This document shows positions 25,766 to 33,998 of a stretch of DNA of 64,000 nt, in pieces. This stretch comes from Agromyces sp. 3263. Lineage in GTDB: Bacteria; Actinomycetota; Actinomycetes; Actinomycetales; Microbacteriaceae. A program made the position numbers and the translations under genes. Within the stretch, counting starts at the first letter, position 1; each line of letters begins with the position of its first letter. The stretch is taken from the NCBI RefSeq assembly GCF_031456545.1, contig NZ_JAVDUV010000001.1, forward strand, positions 930,001-994,000. Reading direction: 5' to 3'. Below the pieces are notes generated by a model. The model ran no database searches, was not told the origin of the DNA, and worked only from the letters and a program-made list of their open reading frames with translations.

Positions 25766-26359
25766 ATGGCGAATCCCCCGAACCCGGCGCGACGCAGTGA
25801 GCGCGCACGCGTCGCCGTGCTCGACGCGGCGCTGTCACTGTCCCAAGAGGTCGGGTTCCCGCAGGTCACGATCGAAGCGATCGCCGAGCGCGCCGGAGTG
25901 AGCAAGAAGACGATCTACCGGTGGTGGCCCTCCAAGGGCACGGTGGTGTTCGAGGCCGCGGTCGATGCTGCCGAGACGCTCATCGCCCATGGCGACACGG
26001 GTGACCTCGCCCATGACATGCGCGAGCAGCTGGCCGGCGTCGCCGCGATGTTCAAGCCCCAGGAGACCTCGGTGATCGCCGCGCTCATCGGCGAGGCGTC
26101 CCGCGATCCCGTTCTCGCGGGCGCCATCCGTGAGGAGATCGATGCGCGCATCGAGGCCTTCAACGAACGCATGCGATCCGCACAGCGTGCGGGCGAGATT
26201 CCCGCGGACGCCGACCTCGAGGTTGCGCTGGACCTCTTCTACGGCCCCATCTACCACCGCCTCGCATTCCATCTCCCGATGCCCGACGACGACGAGATCA
26301 GCACCAGGGTCGACCACGTGCTCGTGGCGCTCCGCCGGATCGGCGACCCGTGGCGCTGA
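25766..26359 (+). CDS. TetR/AcrR-family transcriptional regulator
   Basis: A 197-residue repressor. The N-terminal helix-turn-helix is VTIEAIAERAGVSKKTIYRWWPSKGTVVFEA, and the C-terminal domain is of the TetR_C_33/AcrR-like type (LFYGPIYHRLAFH). It is divergent from the DUF1048 gene with two matching palindromes between, so it probably represses both. Start ATG 25766 follows GAGAGGG. Confidence 0.92.
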   Translation: MANPPNPARRSERARVAVLDAALSLSQEVGFPQVTIEAIAERAGVSKKTIYRWWPSKGTVVFEAAVDAAETLIAHGDTGDLAHDMREQLAGVAAMFKPQETSVIAALIGEASRDPVLAGAIREEIDARIEAFNERMRSAQRAGEIPADADLEVALDLFYGPIYHRLAFHLPMPDDDEISTRVDHVLVALRRIGDPWR

Positions 26360-26413
26360 GGCAGACTGCGTCCGAGGGCATTCGCATCACCTCGGTTCGC
26401 GGCGTCCACGACG

Positions 26414-27160
26414 TCAGCGCCGCGGCGTCCAGCCCGACGGGAGCGGCCCGTCGATCGCCGCGCGTTCCGCGTCCGCCTCCGCAGACCAGCCCTGTGCGGC
26501 ATCCGTCGCATCGAAGCCACCACGCGCGACGCGGAAGCCGACGTCCTCGTGGTGCATGCGCGGAGCGCCGCCCCGCCGGGTCGAGGCCCTGACGCTCCAC
26601 GCGTCGTCAGCGAATCCGCCGCCCCGGAACACCCGATAGGCGTCGTAGCGGGCGGGATCGAGCAGGTCCCAGCACCACTCCCACACGTTCCCGAGAGTGC
26701 CGAAGAGCCCGTTGAGGTTGGGCAGCTTGGCCCCGATCTCCTGTGGGGCCGTCACGCCGTCGAGGCTGGTCCAGGCGACCTCGGCGAGCGGCCCGTAGTG
26801 CGCGCCGGTCGACCCGGCCCGGCACGCGAACTCCCACTCCGCCTCGGTGGGCAGCCGGTACCCGTCGGCGTCGACGTGCCACATGACATCTTCACCGTCG
26901 AAGGTGTAGACGGGGTCGAGCCCCTCCCACTCGGATGCCGCGTTGCAGAACCGGATGGCCCGCAGCCAGCTCACGTCGGTCGCCGGCCGGCGCGGATGCG
27001 TCGCGGTCTCGCCGAGCATCTCGGCGAGTTGCTCCTGCGTTACCGGATACACGCCGATCTCGAACGGCTCGAGGTCGACGCTCCACCGCACCTTGCGGCG
27101 CGCGTCGTGCAGGACGACCGTGCCCGCCGCGATCCGCGCGAGCTCGATGTCGGTGGTCAT
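26414..27160 (-). CDS. SUMF1/formylglycine-generating-enzyme-like domain protein
   Basis: A 248-residue protein made of one FGE-sulfatase (SUMF1/EgtB/PvdO) domain. Motifs are FEIGVYPVTQEQLAEM, the core YRLPTEAEWEFACRAGS, NVWEWCWDLLDP and VFRGGGFADDAWSVRASTRRG. The Cys pair of aerobic FGE is not clearly present, and no sulfatase is encoded nearby, so the protein may be a different member of the fold. ATG 27160 is assigned although the frame stays open upstream; that upstream part overlaps the AlkD-like gene and looks non-coding. Confidence 0.82.
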   Translation of the reverse strand: MTTDIELARIAAGTVVLHDARRKVRWSVDLEPFEIGVYPVTQEQLAEMLGETATHPRRPATDVSWLRAIRFCNAASEWEGLDPVYTFDGEDVMWHVDADGYRLPTEAEWEFACRAGSTGAHYGPLAEVAWTSLDGVTAPQEIGAKLPNLNGLFGTLGNVWEWCWDLLDPARYDAYRVFRGGGFADDAWSVRASTRRGGAPRMHHEDVGFRVARGGFDATDAAQGWSAEADAERAAIDGPLPSGWTPRR

Positions 27161-27186
27161 CCGGGCAGTCTGGCCGTCATCCGAAC

Positions 27187-27660
27187 TCAGAGCAACCCGG
27201 CGGCGCGCTGCAGGTTCGGGTCGTTCGACTCCGACCACCGCTGCACGATCCGTCGTGCGCGCGTGACATCCGGTTCCGCCAACCGCTCGAGCAGCGGGCC
27301 GACGACGTCGCCGGCCAGCGGATCGATGAGCTCGGGCACGCGCGCGTCGCGAAGGAACTGCTCGACCCGGGTGAGGTCGTTTCCCCGCAGGAGCGGCAGC
27401 GCGCGTTGCAGCAGGACGATCGCCGCCAGCCGGCGCTCGTACACGGGCTGCGACCACAGCTCCGACGCGAGCGCCGTGACGTCGTCGTGCGGCATCCGCG
27501 GATATCGCCGGTCTGCGTCGCGCACCGTGCCGCGCACCGCGCCGACGGATGCGCCGTAGAACCTGAGGCCTCCCCCGATGCGGTCGGCATCGGCATCCGC
27601 TCGGGCCGCGGAGCCCTCGGCCTGGAGGGTGCGGTCGATGAACTCGGCCGCAGACGTCAT
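27187..27660 (-). pseudogene. Truncated DNA alkylation repair (AlkD-like) protein
   Basis: A 157-residue HEAT-repeat-like product that aligns by eye with the first two thirds of AlkD-type glycosylases. Segments visible are LRFYGASVGAVRGTVRDADRRYP, ELWSQPVYERRLAAIVLLQ and VPELIDPLAGDVVGPLL, where the Asp corresponds to the DNA-contact aspartate. It stops at ESNDPNLQRAAGLL, just where the family normally continues with a helix beginning near RRxAI, so about 70 residues are missing. The SUMF1-like gene starts 26 bases later, leaving no room for the rest. It could be a functional short form, but loss of the C-terminal repeats argues for a decayed gene. Confidence 0.65.
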
Positions 27661-27700
27661 GCTTCGATTCTCCGCCAACGCGGGCGACGGGTGACGCTCG

Positions 27701-28462
27701 TCAGACGGCGGTGTATCCGCCGTCGACGACGAGGATCGAGCCGGTGACGAACGACGACGCGCCGCTCGCGAGGAACACGACGCTCGGAGCGATCTCGTCG
27801 GGGAGCGCGAAGCGCTGCTGGGGCGCGTCCTCCACCCAGTACCGCTGGAACTCGGGTCGGTCGACCGGCGCCATCTCGGTCTTGACGTAGCCGGGGGCCA
27901 CGGCGTTGACGCGGATGTTGTAGGGCGCCCACTCGACGGCGAGCGACTTCGTGAGGTGGTGCACGGCCGCCTTCGAGGCGTTGTACGCGGGCTGCCACTG
28001 GGGGCGGTTGACGATCAGTCCCGACATGCTGCCGATGTTGACGATCGACCCGCCACCGAGCTCGCGCATGTGGGCACCCGCGGCGATGCTGGCCTTCCAG
28101 AGCGCTCGCACGTTGAGGTCCCACACGGCGTCCCACTCGTCGTCGGTCACGTCGAACGATGGGTTGTGCACGCACGTCCCGGCGTTGTTGACCAGCACGT
28201 CGATGCGCCCGAGACCCTCGATCGCGGCATCCGTCATCGCCGCGACCTGCGCGTCGTCGGTGAGGTCGGCGGTGATCGGGAGGAACTCGTGCCCCGCGTC
28301 CCGCGCCTCGTCGACGACCGCGGCGTTCCGCTGCGCACTGCGTCCGGCGATCGCGACACGCGCGCCGGCTTCAGCCAGCCCGAACGCGAACGCCTTCCCG
28401 AGACCCTGGTTGCCGCCCGTGACGAGGGCGGTCTTGCCGTCGAGGCTGAATGGTGAGGTCAT
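27701..28462 (-). CDS. SDR-family oxidoreductase
   Basis: A 253-residue classical short-chain dehydrogenase. The cofactor motif is TGGNQGLGKAFA, then NNAG (VLVNNAGTCVHN), catalytic Ser in NIGSMSGLI, and Tyr/Lys in YNASKAAVHHL. The end SSFVTGSILVVDGGYTAV is typical of gluconate 5-dehydrogenase or sugar-alcohol dehydrogenase members. Start ATG 28462 follows GGAAGGCGCTCGC and was chosen over an upstream ATG because MTSPFSLDGKTALVTGG is the usual start. It is followed after 40 bases by the AlkD-like remnant. Substrate unknown. Confidence 0.9.
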   Translation of the reverse strand: MTSPFSLDGKTALVTGGNQGLGKAFAFGLAEAGARVAIAGRSAQRNAAVVDEARDAGHEFLPITADLTDDAQVAAMTDAAIEGLGRIDVLVNNAGTCVHNPSFDVTDDEWDAVWDLNVRALWKASIAAGAHMRELGGGSIVNIGSMSGLIVNRPQWQPAYNASKAAVHHLTKSLAVEWAPYNIRVNAVAPGYVKTEMAPVDRPEFQRYWVEDAPQQRFALPDEIAPSVVFLASGASSFVTGSILVVDGGYTAV

Positions 28463-28528
28463 GCGAGCGCCTTCCGATCGTCGGGCCATCTGTGTTCGGT
28501 GTAGCGGAAATGGCGCTCGCCCGCACCC

Positions 28529-28918
28529 TCACCTGGCTGCGGCGTTGAGTTCCACAGCCTCGGCCACGAGCGCCTTGACCGCGGCCTCGTCCACGCGGTC
28601 TCCATCGGAATAGTCGATGGCTCGCACGATTTTGCTGTCGAGCCGGGTATTGAAGAGATCGCTGGGTTCCATGCGGGCACCCTTCGCGAACGTCAGCCGG
28701 ACGGCGCTCTTGAGCACCTCGACGAAGCAGACGTCTCCGTCATGCGTCCAGAACGGAACTCCCTCCGGTTTGGAGGGCTTCTTGTACTTGACCACCTCGA
28801 CAGCAGCCGGGTCGGCGGCCAAGATCGCAGCTCGAAGGGCCACGAGCACGTCATGTTTCCAGCCGCTCTGCTGCGCGATGATGTCGTCGATCTGATCGGA
28901 ATCGGACTTCTCACTCAT
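28529..28918 (-). CDS. DUF1801 domain protein
   Basis: A 129-residue YdhG/YjhX-like protein of DUF1801. Motifs are VVKYKKPSKPEGVPFWTHDG and FVEVLKSAVRLTFAKGARMEPSDLFN, with the typical C-terminal DEAAVKALVAEAVELN. Start ATG 28918. Codon use is less GC-rich at the third position than the neighbours, which may reflect transfer or weak expression. Role unknown. Confidence 0.85.
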   Translation of the reverse strand: MSEKSDSDQIDDIIAQQSGWKHDVLVALRAAILAADPAAVEVVKYKKPSKPEGVPFWTHDGDVCFVEVLKSAVRLTFAKGARMEPSDLFNTRLDSKIVRAIDYSDGDRVDEAAVKALVAEAVELNAAAR

Positions 28919-29093
28919 GCGCGAATACTCTCGAAGAGCGCTGACGAAATCAACAGCCGAAGTCGGTCGGAAACGCGCCAGGCTGCGAGAGTCCAGAACC
29001 AATGGCCATCTCCGTTCCATTGGTGCACTGCCGTCGCTCTGTGCCGGTGTACCGCAGATGACGGCTCGCCGCGTCCGGCACGCATTGCACGAT

Positions 29094-29113
29094 CAGTGCA
29101 GTATGCTGCACTG
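29094..29113. promoter_or_regulatory. 20-base palindrome abutting the XRE-cupin start codon
   Basis: CAGTGCAG-TATG-CTGCACTG has perfect eight-base arms and ends at the base before the ATG. TATGCT (29102-29107) inside it is a -10-like hexamer placed so that transcription would begin at the start codon itself. This would be an autoregulatory operator over the core promoter of a leaderless mRNA. Confidence 0.6.
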
Positions 29114-29719
29114 ATGGGATTGGATGCCGAAGCGCTCGCGGGCGTGATCGGGTCGCGGGTGCGACACGAACGCAACGCTCGGAACTGGACACTCGACCGG
29201 CTCGCCGAGGTCGCGGGCGTCAGCCGCCGCATGGTCGTCAACGTCGAACAGGGCACCGTCAACCCGAGCATCGGCACGCTCCTGCGCTTGAGCGATGCCC
29301 TCGGCGTCGGGCTCCCCGCGCTCGTCGAGCCCCCGCATCGTGCCCGAACGAAGGTCACTCGCGCAGGCGGTGGGGCCGTCCTGTGGCGCGGCAACGCCGG
29401 CGGTCGCGGAGTGCTCGTCGCCGGCACCGAATCACCCGACGTCCTCGAGCTCTGGGAGTGGGAACTCGCGCCCGGCGAGGAGCATGCCAGCGAGGCGCAC
29501 GCCGAGGGCACGCGTGAACTGCTGCACGTCCATGACGGCACGCTCGTCGTCACGCTCGCCGGGGAACCGCTCACCCTCTCGGCCGGCGATGCGCTGAGTT
29601 TCGTGGGTGACGAGGTGCACTCCTACGCGAATACCGGGGACGTGCCCACCCGCTTCTCGCTCGCCGTCTACGAACCGGGCGTCGGATCCGCACACCGAAG
29701 GGACGGCGTCGATGGCTGA
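29114..29719 (+). CDS. XRE-family regulator with C-terminal cupin domain
   Basis: A 201-residue regulator. The N-terminal helix-turn-helix (LDRLAEVAGVSRRMVVNVEQGTVNPSIGTLLRLSDALGV) is followed by a double-stranded beta-helix cupin domain (about residues 110-190) with EGTRELLHVHDGTLVVTLAGE and GDALSFVGDEVHSYAN. This architecture is common in regulators of amino-acid and polyamine metabolism, the cupin binding the effector. It lies upstream of EamA and RidA genes on the same strand and likely controls them. The start is at the edge of a palindrome and has no ribosome site, so the mRNA may be leaderless. Confidence 0.9.
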   Translation: MGLDAEALAGVIGSRVRHERNARNWTLDRLAEVAGVSRRMVVNVEQGTVNPSIGTLLRLSDALGVGLPALVEPPHRARTKVTRAGGGAVLWRGNAGGRGVLVAGTESPDVLELWEWELAPGEEHASEAHAEGTRELLHVHDGTLVVTLAGEPLTLSAGDALSFVGDEVHSYANTGDVPTRFSLAVYEPGVGSAHRRDGVDG

Positions 29720-29740
29720 GTCGTCCTCGATCGGGGCATC

Positions 29741-30649
29741 GTGAGCCGGTCACCCGGCAGCGCGCGCGTGCCCGCATGGTCGATGGCGGTCGCCGCGATG
29801 CTGTTGATCCAGCTGTGCAACGCGCTCTCCATCGGGCTCATCGCCGAGGTCGGCGCCGCAGGAACCGCGTGGCTTCGGCTCAGCATGGGCGCGCTCGTCC
29901 TGATCCTGATCGCCCGGCCACCGCTGCGTTCGATCCGACGAGCGGATGTCCCTGCGCTGCTCGGATTGGGCGTCGCCAGCGGCCTCATGACGACCGCATT
30001 CCTCTCGGCGATCGACCGCATCCCCCTCGGGACCGCGGTCGCGATCGAGTTCCTCGGGCCGCTCACGGTCGCGGCGATCCTCAGCCGCAGCCGACGCATG
30101 CTGGTGTGGCCCGTGCTCGCGATGGCGGGCGTGGTGCTGCTCACCGAGCCCTGGCGGGGCGAGATGGACCTGATCGGGGTGGGCTTCGCCGCACTGGCGG
30201 GGCTCGGCTGGGGCGTCTACATCGTGTTGACCCAGCGGGTGGGCGACCGCTTCGCCGGCATCAGCGGCCTGTCGATGACGATTCCGATCGCCGCGATCGT
30301 GACGGCGTTCATCGGCGTTCCGCAGTCGTTCGGGCACCTCGACTGGCGGGTGCTGCTGTTCGCCCTCGGGCTCGCACTGCTCGCCCCGGTGCTCGCGTTC
30401 GGCCTCGAGATGCTGGCCCTCCGCCGGATGACGCACACCGCCTTCGGAACGCTCATGGCCCTCGAGCCGGCGTTCGGTGTGATCCTGGGCCTGCTCGTGC
30501 TGCACCAGCTGCCCTCAGCGCTGCAGGTCGCCGGCATCCTGCTCGTCGTGCTGGCCGGTGCCGGCGCGCAGCGCGGTGGCGCCCGGGATCCAGAGGCGAC
30601 GACGGCGCCCTCGGCGGCGAGCACCCCCGCGTCTAGGCTGCTGCCGTGA
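29741..30649 (+). CDS. EamA/DMT-family transporter (RhtA-like)
   Basis: A 302-residue membrane protein with ten predicted segments in two EamA repeats, e.g. FLSAIDRIPLGTAVAIEFLGPL and EMLALRRMTHTAFGTLMALEPAFGVILGLLVL. This is close to RhtA-type threonine/homoserine exporters. The GTG start at 29741 is 21 bases after the regulator. The last codon overlaps the RidA start in a GTGA. Together with RidA, which clears reactive enamines from amino-acid breakdown, an amino-acid export role is reasonable but inferred. Confidence 0.88.
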   Translation: MSRSPGSARVPAWSMAVAAMLLIQLCNALSIGLIAEVGAAGTAWLRLSMGALVLILIARPPLRSIRRADVPALLGLGVASGLMTTAFLSAIDRIPLGTAVAIEFLGPLTVAAILSRSRRMLVWPVLAMAGVVLLTEPWRGEMDLIGVGFAALAGLGWGVYIVLTQRVGDRFAGISGLSMTIPIAAIVTAFIGVPQSFGHLDWRVLLFALGLALLAPVLAFGLEMLALRRMTHTAFGTLMALEPAFGVILGLLVLHQLPSALQVAGILLVVLAGAGAQRGGARDPEATTAPSAASTPASRLLP

Positions 30650-31023
30650 CCCGAACGACCGTCTTCGATCCCCATGCCCCCGAACCGGTCGGCCCGTACT
30701 CGCATGCCGCGGTCGGAGCCGACGGCACCCTCTTTCTCTCCGGCCAGACCCCGATCGATCCCTCCACCGGACGACTCGTCGCCGGGGACGTGGCCGCGCA
30801 GACGCGACAGGTCTTCTCGAACCTGGCATCCGTGCTGTCGGCTGCCGGCCGCACGCTCGACGACGTGACGAAGGTCAACGTGTACCTCGTCGACATGGAG
30901 GACTTCGGGGCGATGAACAGCGTGTACTCGACGATCTTCACCGCGCCCTACCCGGCCCGCACGACTGTGGCGGTGGCGGGCCTTCCGCTCGGCGCACGAG
31001 TGGAGATCGAGCTGGTCGCGTAG
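30646..31023 (+). CDS. ridA: RidA-family enamine/imine deaminase
   Basis: A 125-residue YjgF/RidA protein that hydrolyses 2-aminoacrylate-type enamines formed by PLP enzymes. Signature segments are PVGPYSHAAVGADGTLFLSGQTPID and NSVYSTIFTAPYPARTTVAVAGLPLGARVEIE, including the active-site Arg in PARTTVAV and the terminal Glu. It starts with GTG overlapping the EamA stop (GTGA), so translation is coupled. Confidence 0.9.
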   Translation: MTRTTVFDPHAPEPVGPYSHAAVGADGTLFLSGQTPIDPSTGRLVAGDVAAQTRQVFSNLASVLSAAGRTLDDVTKVNVYLVDMEDFGAMNSVYSTIFTAPYPARTTVAVAGLPLGARVEIELVA

Positions 31024-31208
31024 CGCTCTGCGCCCACCGCACTGCGCGGTCGCGCAGGCCTGTTCGATGGCGGCCGGATACTGCGCCTCCGGTCGGCGCA
31101 GCGCGCCCTGCCGTGCAGTTCGCGGCGGGCACGGCACGGCATCAACCCAACGCCAGCGGGTGTCGGTGATGAGGCAAGCGCATGATGCACCCCCCTCCAC
31201 CTCACGCG

Positions 31209-31721
31209 TCACACCGTGCCACGCCCGCGGCGTGTCGACTCCGGGTCGAGCCGTCCACGCTCCCGTCGCTCGACGCGAGGCGCATCTCCCGTGAGCGACG
31301 TCAGCACCTCTTCGAGCCGGTCGGCGACGTCGCCGAGAGTGCGGGCATCGACCGACGAGAATTCCCGCTCGATCGCCGGCAGATATGCGCGGGCTGCGAC
31401 GAGGAACCTGCGTCGGCCCTCTGCCGTGAGCACGGCGAAGGCCGAGCGGCCGTCGTCGGGATTCGGCTCGCGTGCGACGAGGCCCGCGCCGACGAGCTCG
31501 TCGACGAGCCGACTCACCCGGGTACGGCTCAGCACCACCCGCTCCGAGAGCTGGCCCATGGTGAGGCGGCCGCCACCGTCGCGCAGCTCCAGCAGCACGT
31601 CGTACCAGCTCAACGACATTCCGCCGTCGCTGGCGACGGCCCCGTCGAGACGCGGCAGCAGTGCGGCGTGGAGCCGCAGCACGGCCTCCCAGGTTCGCTC
31701 AGCATCGGTGGGGGAGGTCAT
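31209..31721 (-). CDS. MarR-family transcriptional regulator
   Basis: A 170-residue MarR protein. Its winged helix reads LTMGQLSERVVLSRTRVSRLVDELVGAGLVAREPNPDDGRSAFAVLT, with the DxRxxxxxLT wing. It is divergent from an NAD(P)H azoreductase-like gene, with two GTGCG-TG-CGCAC palindromes between them. It is likely a repressor responding to quinones or electrophiles, as in similar MarR-azoreductase pairs. The C-terminal tail is Arg/Glu-rich. Confidence 0.92.
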   Translation of the reverse strand: MTSPTDAERTWEAVLRLHAALLPRLDGAVASDGGMSLSWYDVLLELRDGGGRLTMGQLSERVVLSRTRVSRLVDELVGAGLVAREPNPDDGRSAFAVLTAEGRRRFLVAARAYLPAIEREFSSVDARTLGDVADRLEEVLTSLTGDAPRVERRERGRLDPESTRRGRGTV

Positions 31722-31744
31722 GCCGCCATGCTACCGCCACTTGT

Positions 31745-31756
31745 GTGCGTGCGCAC
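31745..31756. promoter_or_regulatory. MarR operator A
   Basis: GTGCG-TG-CGCAC, 23 bases from the MarR start. It lies between a TTGTGT (31741-31746) and a TATGGT (31765-31770) that could serve as -35 and -10 for the azoreductase gene. Confidence 0.6.
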
Positions 31757-31784
31757 GTACATGTTATGGTCCAACCATGATATT

Positions 31785-31802
31785 TATGTGCGTGCGCACA
31801 TA
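31785..31802. promoter_or_regulatory. MarR operator B
   Basis: TATGTGCG-TG-CGCACATA has perfect eight-base arms and ends 17 bases before the azoreductase start, next to its ribosome site AGAAGGGA. Same core as operator A, centres about 43 bases apart. Confidence 0.7.
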
Positions 31803-31819
31803 AGAAGGGAACCGGAATC

Positions 31820-32473
31820 ATGACCGCACTGCTGCACATCTCGGCATCACCTCGTGGTGAGGCATCCGAGTCGCTCGCCATCGCACGGGTGTTCCTCGAC
31901 GCGTTCCGTGACGCCGACCCCGAGGCGTCCGTCGACGAATGGAACCTCTGGGACGGATCGCTCCCCGAGTTCGGCCCCGACGGCGCAGGGGCGAAGATGC
32001 GCGTCTTCGCCGGCGAGCAGCCCGTCGGCCCACAGGAGACGGCCTGGCACCGCGCGCGACTCGCGTTCGAGCGCTTCGCCGCGGCCGACGCCTACCTCTT
32101 CAGCCTGCCGATGTGGAACGCCGGCATTCCGTACATCGCCAAGCAGTTCATCGACGTCGTCAGCCAGCCCGGCATGGTGTTCGACTTCGACCCCGAACGG
32201 GGCTACACCGGACTCCTCCGGGGCCGCCGCGCGATGGTCGTGTATACGAGCGCGGTCTACGGCGAGGCTCGCCCAGCCGCATTCGGCAGCGACTTCCAGC
32301 AGCCCTACTTCGAGGACTGGCTGCGCTGGACCGGAATCACGGATATCGCATCGATCGCCTTCCGCCCGAACCTCGCCACCGCCGACGCCGAACTCGGGCG
32401 CAGGTCCGCACACGCCGCCGCGCGGCGCGAGGGAGCGGAGTTCGGTCGGAGGACGATGCGCCGCGCCTCCTGA
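31820..32473 (+). CDS. FMN-dependent NADH-azoreductase/quinone reductase family protein
   Basis: A 217-residue flavodoxin-fold enzyme of the AzoR family. It has the N-terminal FMN phosphate loop LLHISASPRGEASES, the PMWNAGIPYIAKQFIDVV segment that contacts the flavin, and the later VVYTSAVYGEARP loop. Such enzymes reduce azo bonds and quinones with NAD(P)H and protect against electrophiles. Expression is probably repressed by the divergent MarR. Start ATG 31820 follows AGAAGGGAACC. Confidence 0.9.
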   Translation: MTALLHISASPRGEASESLAIARVFLDAFRDADPEASVDEWNLWDGSLPEFGPDGAGAKMRVFAGEQPVGPQETAWHRARLAFERFAAADAYLFSLPMWNAGIPYIAKQFIDVVSQPGMVFDFDPERGYTGLLRGRRAMVVYTSAVYGEARPAAFGSDFQQPYFEDWLRWTGITDIASIAFRPNLATADAELGRRSAHAAARREGAEFGRRTMRRAS

Positions 32474-32616
32474 CGGCGATCCGTCAGCGCGGGCAGGGCA
32501 GGGCGTTCTCCGTGCTGGTGGTGGCGGTGTGCCACTTACCGTGAATCGCCTGGACGCGCGCCAGATCCCCCGCTGATCTCCTCCCCCGCTCCCTCACCGA
32601 GCGTGGCCTCCAGCTG

Positions 32617-32899
32617 GTGACTGAACGGCACCTCGCGACACTGTCGACGATCGGGCCTCCGGGGCGATCTGCGCGTGGTCGCCGTGGGCAATGTCGAGCG
32701 CGACCACCGCGCCACCGTCGCGCAGGTGCCGGGACCCGAATGGCTCAGCATCGCAGGCCGTGCCGACCTCGCGGTTCGCCTCTGTGCCGAGCGCTACCGG
32801 CAGCCACGCGAGAATCCGACCCGGGGCGTCATCCGCATCCACCCCGAGCGGGTTCTCGGCTCTGCCGGCATGTGGTCCACGACGTCCGCCACGAGCTGA
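32617..32899 (+). pseudogene. Decayed PPOX-class (TIGR03618-like) oxidoreductase
   Basis: Two pieces of one pyridoxamine-phosphate-oxidase-fold protein lie in different frames. The first, from GTG 32617, reads VTERHLATLSTIGPPG, a typical N-terminus. The second, from about 32660 in another frame, reads DLRVVAVGNVERDHRATVAQVPG and continues WLSIAGRADLAVRLCAERYRQPRENPTRGVIRIHPERVLGSAG to a stop at 32899. That matches the C-terminal half of F420- or flavin-dependent PPOX proteins. About 20-30 internal residues are lost and the frame is shifted, so no intact protein can be made. Confidence 0.65.
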
Positions 32900-32915
32900 C
32901 CGAACACGGGCGAGA

Positions 32916-33998
<1,083 letters not shown>

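Noticed and set aside
27161..27457. Upstream extension of the SUMF1-like gene frame
   Set aside because: It would overlap the AlkD-like gene in another frame, and the added residues are low-complexity Arg/Ala; the domain starts naturally after ATG 27160.
31766..31778. ATGGT-CCA-ACCAT as another FadR-type operator
   Set aside because: It lies in a MarR-controlled intergenic region with no GntR gene nearby, and the core differs from the TGGTCNGACCA sites; probably chance or part of the -10 region.
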